NCBI GenBank assembly: GCA_965262255.1
Contig: OZ253505.1
Location: forward strand, 3,286,001-3,350,000
From: JANQQC01 sp965262255
GTDB taxonomy: Bacteria > Pseudomonadota > Alphaproteobacteria > Caulobacterales > Hyphomonadaceae
Direction: 5' to 3'
DNA length: 64,000 nt
Shown piece by piece: positions 9,801-18,800 of this stretch (within the stretch, counting starts at the first letter, position 1; the number at the start of each line of letters is the position of its first letter). A program made the position numbers and the translations under genes. The notes below the pieces were generated by a model. That model saw only the letters and a list, made by a program, of their open reading frames with translations. It was not told where the DNA came from and made no database searches.

Positions 9801-12800
9801 AAACAACACTCCGATCAATGTAATTAATCGTAACTCAGGTGACATCACACTCAATATTTCTGGAGCCGTTACGGGACCAAATTCGTTGACTTCAGGGGAA
9901 GGTATAAAGATAGTTGATAATGGGCCGGGTGACATTGAAATTAATACGGCTTCGGTGACAGGGGGAGAACACGGAATCTATGTAGATAAGAATAATGTCG
10001 GATCAGTCGAAATTACAGTTTCAGGTGACATTACAGGAAGAGGTACAACGACTAGAGATTACGCGATAGGAATAAAAACTAATGTTACTTCCAGTGATAT
10101 AATCCTCAATCTTTCTAATCATAAAATTACCGGCGGATACGGTGTTTTCGTTTACGGTCAATTAAGCGGCGACATAACTGTTTCATCGTCCGGGGAAATT
10201 GACGCGAAGCAAGGAGGTATCTATATTTATTCAATCGCTGCTGCGAATTTTGACGTTGATGTACATACATTGACGGCTTCCGGTACACGAGGGATCCAAA
10301 TTCAGGCAGTTGGAGGCGGTACTGCAACGGTAACGATAGCATCGGGAGGTAAAGTTGAAGGTGAATCGTACGGTGTAACTATTGTTAATACGAGCGCTGG
10401 AAAGGTAACATTAGAAGCCTCGGGCGCGATTACTGGCTCCAATGCGATAGGAGCTTGGATCAATCATTCGGGGGCGGGAGCCGTAGAGCTGACAACGACC
10501 TCAGTTACGGGTGGAAGACAAGGTTTTAAGATTGATAAAACAGGAGCCGGAAATGTTACTTTGACAGCGACCGGGACAATAAGCACAACAAGTTCTGCTA
10601 GCCATAATGCTCTGGAGGCTAACGTAACAGGCGACGGCAATGTTTTATTGACTCTTGCTGCAGTCACCGGCACCAAGAATGGTGTTTTCGTTAAAAACGT
10701 TGGTTCAGGAACGCTCACGATTTCAGGTAACGGAGCCATTACAGCGACGGGTTCAGGAGATAAGGATGCAGGAATTTATGCTTATACAAACGCATCAGGG
10801 GGGGCTATATCAATAACCGTCAGCAGTACAGGAAGTGTTAGTGGTAAATACGGTATTAGAGCCGAATCGAAATCGTCCGCTAATGTTACAATTACGACTT
10901 CCGGTGCTGTCACAGGAACTAGCGATGACGGCATATCGGCTATGCATGCCTCAGGTACAATCGCTATCAATGTATCCAGCAATGTAACAGGAGCATCAAA
11001 TAAAACTGCAATTGATGCAACAACAAACGCATCTGGTAATTCTCTTATTACGATCCACAGTGGAACAGTAACTGCCGCTGGAGCAACTGGAAAAGCAATC
11101 GTTAATGGGGCTGGTCCTTCTGCAGTCGTTATACATTCTTCCGCTAGTGTCACCGCCGACATAGCCCTTGGGGCAGGCGTTGATGTTCTTACATTTAGTG
11201 GAGGTACGAATTTCAGTCGTACAATTACTATCGATGGCGGTGAAGATTCTGGAACGGATTCGTCTACTGACCAATTAAATATAAATAGCATCTCTTCCTT
11301 GCTTGATGCGTCAAAACTGACTAACTGGGAGGTAATCAGTTTCGGAACCGGTACCACCGGACGTTTCAATGGAACTGTCACACTAAACACGGACGAGTTA
11401 AAAGTACCCCGAGGGGCTATCTTGTCGTTAAAAGACGAAGCGCCAGGCGATACACTGACGATCGCAGGTGATTTCACAGGGGGGGGAGCGATACATATAG
11501 ACATCAACTTAGCGACGGGTGCCAAGGATTCTATAGTTGTTCAGGGAGATATAAGCGGCGTTACAACAATTGTACTTAATGATAAGACTCCTAGCAATGC
11601 TGTGGGTCGACAGGAGTCGATTGAACTTATAAGCTTTACTGGAACGTCAACCGATAATGCCATTAGTTTCCCTGTGTCTCTTGTCTCTCAAGGATATAGT
11701 TATTCAATTGAGCTTGAAAATAAAAAGTTCAATCTTGCTGGCCGGCGTACTAATTTATTATGTGTTGAGGACACAAATACCGAAGGCACGTTTGCGTGTG
11801 CTGGGACGATTAATACTTCGGAAAACATGGTCGAAACTGGGACAACAAATATTGTTGCGACCTTAGCGAATAATGCGACCGTATCGGTATCTGCATTCAT
11901 TGCCTTATATATGTTTGGTGCAAACGCAATCACTTTCACTCAGGCAGCGAATGGTGGGTCGATTAATGGAACGGGTAACGCAACAGGCGCGGTTAAGGCT
12001 AAGACAACCGGAAACGGTAACATTCAAATGACTTTAACGGGGACAGCGACTTTGGCAGGTGCAGGGACTGCTGTTTTTGCTGAGTCGACGGGAACTGGTA
12101 GCATATCTATAACAACCCAGAAAGTAACAGCATCAAATGCCTCGGGAAGAGGAATACGAGCGGACGGAAAAGCCGCTATTACAATAAGCGCGAATGATGA
12201 AATTACAGGTGGAATTGAAGTAAACGATCGAGGTCTTGGGGGGACAGTTTCAATTAGTACCAGTAGCACAGTTTCAAGTAACAACAATGATGGAATCCAT
12301 GTTAAACGGCATCAGGGCGGCGGGACTTCGGCTTCGGTCGAGGTTAACACAAGTGGAGCAGTGACGGGAAAAAGGCACGGGATTTACATCAACGATGTTA
12401 CCGGTGTTACTAGATCAGGTACAGTTACGGTTAATGCGACCGGCGCAATTACAGCTACTGATAATCGCGGAATCTCGATTGATATAAATTACGGTACCAG
12501 CATGCCAGTAACAATAGTGGCTTCTGGTGCGATTAGTTCTAAAAGACGTGGGATAATGGCTTGGCATAAGGGGGCCGGTGCCGTTTCTATTACAGCTAAC
12601 AATACCGTCACTTCCACAGATTCGGATGGCATTTATGCCTATACAGTAGGTGACGATATAACTATAAATACCACTTCAGCAGTTACGGGCGGATTGTTCG
12701 GCATAGCAGCGAGACATTGGGGAAATCAGTCTTCTGATAAAGTAACTGTATCAGCTTCAGCGGCAATTAACGGACGTGGTAAGTATGGACTTTATGTACG

Positions 12801-15800
12801 TGCAAAGCGCGGTCAAAGTTTATCCGCTACCGTCGCTGCAGTCACTGGCAAAGAGCATGGAATCAAAACGAAGGGGGTGGTAGGAGCAATCAGTTTAACG
12901 GCGAGCGGTGCGATAGTCGGAACAGATAAAGATGGGATCAATATTGAAAGCACGGGTTCCTCGATTTCCCTGACGTTTTCATCGACTGTAACTGGAGGTG
13001 AGTCCGGAATTGTCGTCAATAATCAGGGCGGGGGAGCAGGTGCAGTCCTCATTAACGCTTCAGGAGCAGTGACGGGAACGAGTAAGGCTGGGATAAACGT
13101 CCAAAATAGCCGTGTAGGAGCAACAACTATTACGGCAACTTCCACGGTGTCTGGGAGTTCAGCAGGGATAGTAGCAAAAGGAACGGGTTCGGGTGCGAGT
13201 GCCGTCACCGTGTCAGCCGTTGGAACTGTCAGTGCATCGGCAGGAGTTGCGATTGACGCTTATGGCAAAGGAGCTTCGGTCACTATTAGTACGTCTACTA
13301 CAGTTACAGGAAGTGGTTCTACGACTGCGACTGGGAGTGTTGGTGGTATTAAGGCTGTTAATAAAAGTTCTGGAGCCGGAACGGTTAGCATTACTTTGGG
13401 TGGTAAAGTTACGACGACGGGTGGAACTGGAATTCATGCAGAGAACGAAGGCACAGGCGGTTTAACGATTACTGCTGGCGAAATCGCTTCAAACGGAGCC
13501 GGAATTGTCGCAACAAACTCAAATTCCGGAACGTTAACACTTAATATCTCTGGAGCGATCACTCAAAACGGAAGTGGAGATACTCGAACGGGTGATGGAA
13601 TCAAAGCCACGAATAATGGTGCTGACGATCTAGTTGTTAATACAATGTCTGTGACTGGTTCGGAAGACGGAATAGACTTAAATAAGACTGCAGGTGGGTC
13701 TATTACTCTAACGATCTCGGGTGCTATTACAGCTAACGGAGACAGTAACGACCAAGCCGGTATAGCGGCTATCAACGATAGTGAAGGCGAAGATATCACA
13801 CTGAACTTATCTAATCACTCCGTAACCGGTGGTTATCACGGTATATATGTGTACAATGAAGGGGACGGGAACATAGCAATTACCTCTACAGGTACGATCA
13901 CCGGTAGTGGAAAACACGGAGTGTATGTAAATCAAGAAGGGAGTGCTGTAAATCTTTCGCTTCATACGGTGAGCGGCAAAGAATACGGTCTTCAGCTCAA
14001 ACATTATGGCGACGGTACAGCAACGATTACACTATCAACGGGTGGCCGAGCGTCAGGAGGCGAGACAGGGGTATTCCTTTATGGCCAAGGTGATGGCGAT
14101 ATTTCACTGGTCGCCTCTGGAACGATACGAGGCTCAAACTCTGACGGGCTGTACGTTTATCAATCAGGTGATGCCGCTGTTACCATATCCGTGGCTTCGG
14201 TGAGTGGTAAGAGTGATGGTATTGATTTACGGAAATATGGTTCAGGAAATGTTTCCATAACAGCTACGGGAACTGTACAGGCAGCCCGGGGTTCTGAACA
14301 AGATGGTCTAGAAGCTTTATCCTCCGGTGCCGGAAATATATCAATAACAGTAGCATCCGTTACAGGTTATGCAGACGGGATAGATGTTCGTAACTATGTC
14401 GGTGGAACAATTGATCTAAATGTTAATGGAGCCGTAGTAGGAAATGGAACGGGAGCTAGTCACACGGGTATTTATGCCTACGCCGATGAAGATGCGGGTA
14501 ATATCACGATTTCGGTAGGCAGTGCTGGGAGCGTAAGTGGTCGTTTCGGGATATCAGCTTCAAGTGAATCCTCAGGTAATATAACAATCAGTACGTCGGG
14601 CGCTGTAACGGGAACAGTGGAAACGGGAATAGAAGCGGAAGTCCAAGATGGGGAAATTTCGATCACTATTTCTGGTAATGTTACGGGGTCTTCGTCGAAA
14701 GTTGCTATAGATACGAAATCCACCGCCAGTGGAACGACGACAATTGTAATTAACAGCGGAATTATAGCAGCCTCAGGTGGAACTTCTATTCAGAACAATG
14801 GGGGAACCTCTGATATTACGATTAATTCGGGAGCAACGATCAATCAGAAAATCTCACTTGGAGGCGGAGTCGACAAACTCACTTTTGTGGGTAAAGCGCC
14901 AGCGACGACACTTGAGATAGATGGAGGAGAAGATTCGGGAACAGATACGTCAGTAGACGTACTAACATTCAGTGGTTTCACAGGTTCTGTTTCGGCTACG
15001 CAATTGAAGAACTGGGAAACGATTGCCGTTGCGGCAGGAACAACAATTACTTTTACTGGATCACAGTCTTTGTCTGTCGAAACTTTGACTCTATCGGGTG
15101 GAGTAGTTTCTCTTAGTGATGACAATGTCGGGGACTCCCTTGCAATTTCGGGCAATATAGGCGGTAGAGGAAGTTTGGGGATCGATGTTAATCTTTCATC
15201 TGGTGCATCAGACACGTTTACAGTTACTAAAAACCTAACCGGAACCCATAGATTGATCGTTAAAGATGTTACACCGGCTAATCAGACGACCCGGGTTACT
15301 CAGGTTAAGGTCGTATCTGTAGGCGGAACAACGTCCTCTCCGTCGCTTACACTTCAAAATAGATTTAGGTCGGGAGGGTTTGCTTATAGTCTAGAGTATA
15401 ACGCGAGTGAGAAGGCCTTCTTCTTATTGGGAGAGCGGAGTACATTAAATTGTATTGAGTCTACTACAAATCCTGGGAATTATACATGCCGAGGTAATTT
15501 CTCTCTATCAGAAAACATTCTCGGTGATGGAAGTGAGGACTTAGTTGCAGTTCTAGATGCATCAGCCGTGGTCAATGTGGGTGCTGCGGTTGCTATGAGT
15601 TTAGAAGGTGCAGGATCTATAACGTTCACACAAGCAGCGGGAGGGGGTTGGATTAATGCTACGGGAGATGCAACAGGTGTCATTCACGCCAAGACATCGG
15701 GAAGCGGATCTATCAACATTAGTTTAACTGGAACGGCAAACCTAATAGCATCAGGAACAGCGATTTTGGTGGACTCGACAGGGACGGGTTCGATTACTGT

Positions 15801-18800
15801 TTCAACTAATCACGTTACGGCGAATAATAGTGACGCAACGGCTATAAATTTGATGGGGTCCGGCGATTCCATAACATTGCATACGCAGAGTGGAGTGTCA
15901 GGTGGAAAAGCCGGCATCATCGTCAAGAACGTTAGTTCGACAGGAACAGTTACAATTAGTGCTAGTACTGATGTGGCGAGTAGCAGTGGAACAGCCATAT
16001 ACGCATACGGGAAAGGCGCAAGCGTAACAGTCTCGACCGGTGGTCAAGCCTTAGGTAACGCAATGGGGATTAAAGCTGTTAATAAGAGTACGGGATCAGG
16101 CTCGTTGACGGTCTCTGCTGGTAACTCGGTAAGAGGTAGTAGCAATACAGGGATTTACGCAACCAACAGCGGCCAAGGTGGACTGGCGATTACTGCTGGT
16201 GCCGTTGGGGGAGGTAAGGCCGGAATCGATGCTCGTAATTATACGTCAGGTAATTTGACGATTAACGTTACTGGAGCTGTCAACGTGCCTGATACGGCTG
16301 GCGATGATGGCATTAACGCATACAATAAAGGGGCCGGAGACGTTACAGTTTCGACGGTGGCTGTAACCGGGGATGCAAGCGGTGTTGATATTCGCAATTA
16401 TGGTGGCGGCTCGATAACAGCATCCTTCGGTGGAACAATTGTGGCAACTGGCTCGGGTACTGGCGATGCTGGAGTTGTATTAATCAACGATGCTCAGGGT
16501 TCTGACATAACTGCGACTATCACGAGTGCGGGAAGTATAAGAGGACAACATGGTATTCGAGGAGTACATAATAGTAGTGGAGCTTTCTTAGTCAACGCTA
16601 GTGGGACAATATCCGGAAGCAGTGAAGACGGTATTAATGTCACGGGTGGCACGGCAGGTAGTATCACATTAAATGTTGGAGAGGTCTCAGCGGCTAAACG
16701 TGCGATTGTTGTTACAAATACGGGAGCTGGAAGCGTTGCTGTTACGGCAACGGGAACTGTAAAGACCAATGCAACTGTGACGGCAGTTGGAGCTCTTTCG
16801 ATCGTCAATAGCGGTTCTACGACACTCACATTGTCTGCAGTACAAGCCACGGAAACAGCAGTTTATGTCAATAGTACAGGTCTCGGGTCATCCACTATTA
16901 CTCTGAACGGAGCAGTCTCGACTTCTGGGGATGGAGCTGTACATGGAATTTATACTAAAGCGGGAACACGGGCCGGTGATACCGCAATCACTGTGCCAAC
17001 GGGCGGAGGTGTAACAGGAAAATCTACGGCGATCAAAGCTGTAAGTGCAGGTTCTGGGTCAATTACTATCGTCACGAGCGGAAATCTATCCTCAACACAT
17101 AAAGGGTTGGATGTTTCGGTTGCTGAGCGAGGCAATATTTCGCTTAACGTCAATAACGATGTCTCCGTTACAGATTCTGCGGCTGTTGGTATTGACACAG
17201 GTACGCGTTCGGGAGCGACAACGATTGTTATTGGAGGGGGAACGATTGGTGGAGCGACTTCAATCAGGAACAATGCCGGTGACTCGACTGTTACGGTCAA
17301 TAAAGGTGTTGAACTCTCGGGTAACATTGAGTTAGGTGGCGGCGTTGATAAGCTCACCTTTAACGAGAGTTTTGATTCTACAATTACTATAGATGGTGGT
17401 CAAGATAGCGGTATTAACCGATCAAAAGATGTAATCGCCATAGAGTCAGGTAAAGCATCGATAGATCTTACTAAGTTGCGTAACTGGGAAATTATTCAAG
17501 TTGGATCATCTGGAACGATCGCTTTTGAAGGTACTCAAAACCTAACGGTAGAGCAGGTTATGCTGGCTGGCACACTCTCTCTGAAAAATGAATCAATCGA
17601 GGATGCCTTTACTTTAACTGGCAACCTAGTTCCTCATGGAACAAATAATGTTGGTGTATTGGAGTTAGATGTTGATTTTTCAGTCGGCGACAAAAGAGAT
17701 ACGATTACGGTAAGCGGCGACGTTACCGGGAGCTACAATATTACCCTTTATGATGTTACGCCTTCAGACAAAACCGATCGCTTCTTGAATCGGATTAATA
17801 TTTTGACCGTTGGAGGAACAAGTTCTGAATCTAGTTTTTCATTAACAGGAACGAGATTCGCCTCTGGAGGGTATCTGTACAAACTCAATTACGACGATCA
17901 AGCAAGAATCTATTATCTGACAGGTGAACGTGGAACTTTGAAGTGTGAGTCTAGTTCTGAGGGTGTGTTTGCGTGTGCAGGTAGCCTTGTCTTCCCAGAG
18001 AATATTCGCACCATAGGCGATACAGCGGTCACTGCCACACTTTCAGCAGGATCGACAGTTAATGTAACGGTAGGTGTTGCCATTCAAATGACGAGTCAAA
18101 ACTCGATATCGTTTACACAAGCGAGTTCCGGTCAACCCCTCAACGCAAGTGGTAATGCAACAGGCGTTGTTCATGCTTCTAATACGGGACGTGGAGATGT
18201 TTCTATTACGTTGACAGGAACAGCGACATTAGACGGAGCAGGAACTGGCGTTGCGGCTCGAAGTACAGGAACAGGCAATGTTAACGTAACAACTGCCGGT
18301 GTTGCTGCCAATCACGGTTCAGCGACAGCTATTAGAGCAAGTGGTCTCGGGGCTCAAGTTTCGGTAAATGCTAGCGCAGTCTCAGCAGGTCGTAATGGAA
18401 TTATTGTGACCAACAGATCTAATGGTGGAACATCTACTGTTGTAACAACGGGAGCCGTAACGAGTAGTGGGACAGGCGTTTACGCCTTTAGTTTAAGCGG
18501 AAACGTTAACGTAAACGCAGTCGGTGTTGCAGGTGGCACAAGTGCTATCGTCGCAAAGAATGATGGCGGTTCTGGGAATGTCTCGGTTACAACAACAGGA
18601 GTGGTTACAGGCAGTGCTGGAGCAATCCAAGTTTATAACTACGGCATCGGCTCATTGAATGTTCTCGCTTCTAATCAAGTTACCGGACGAGCGAGTGACG
18701 GAATTTCTGTCATAGCCGGAGCCAGCACGACTTCTATTTCCGTCTCTGCAGCAAGTAGCACGGGCCAACGCAATGCCATTCGAGTTGAAAACTCTGGAAC

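Noticed and set aside
8229..11525. Long minus-strand open frames inside giant autotransporter 1 (and similar ones at 57-63 kb in giant 2)
   Set aside because: They mirror the Thr/Ser/Gly/Val codon pattern of the plus strand, give Pro/Val/Ala-rich proteins with no domains, and lack ribosome-binding sites.
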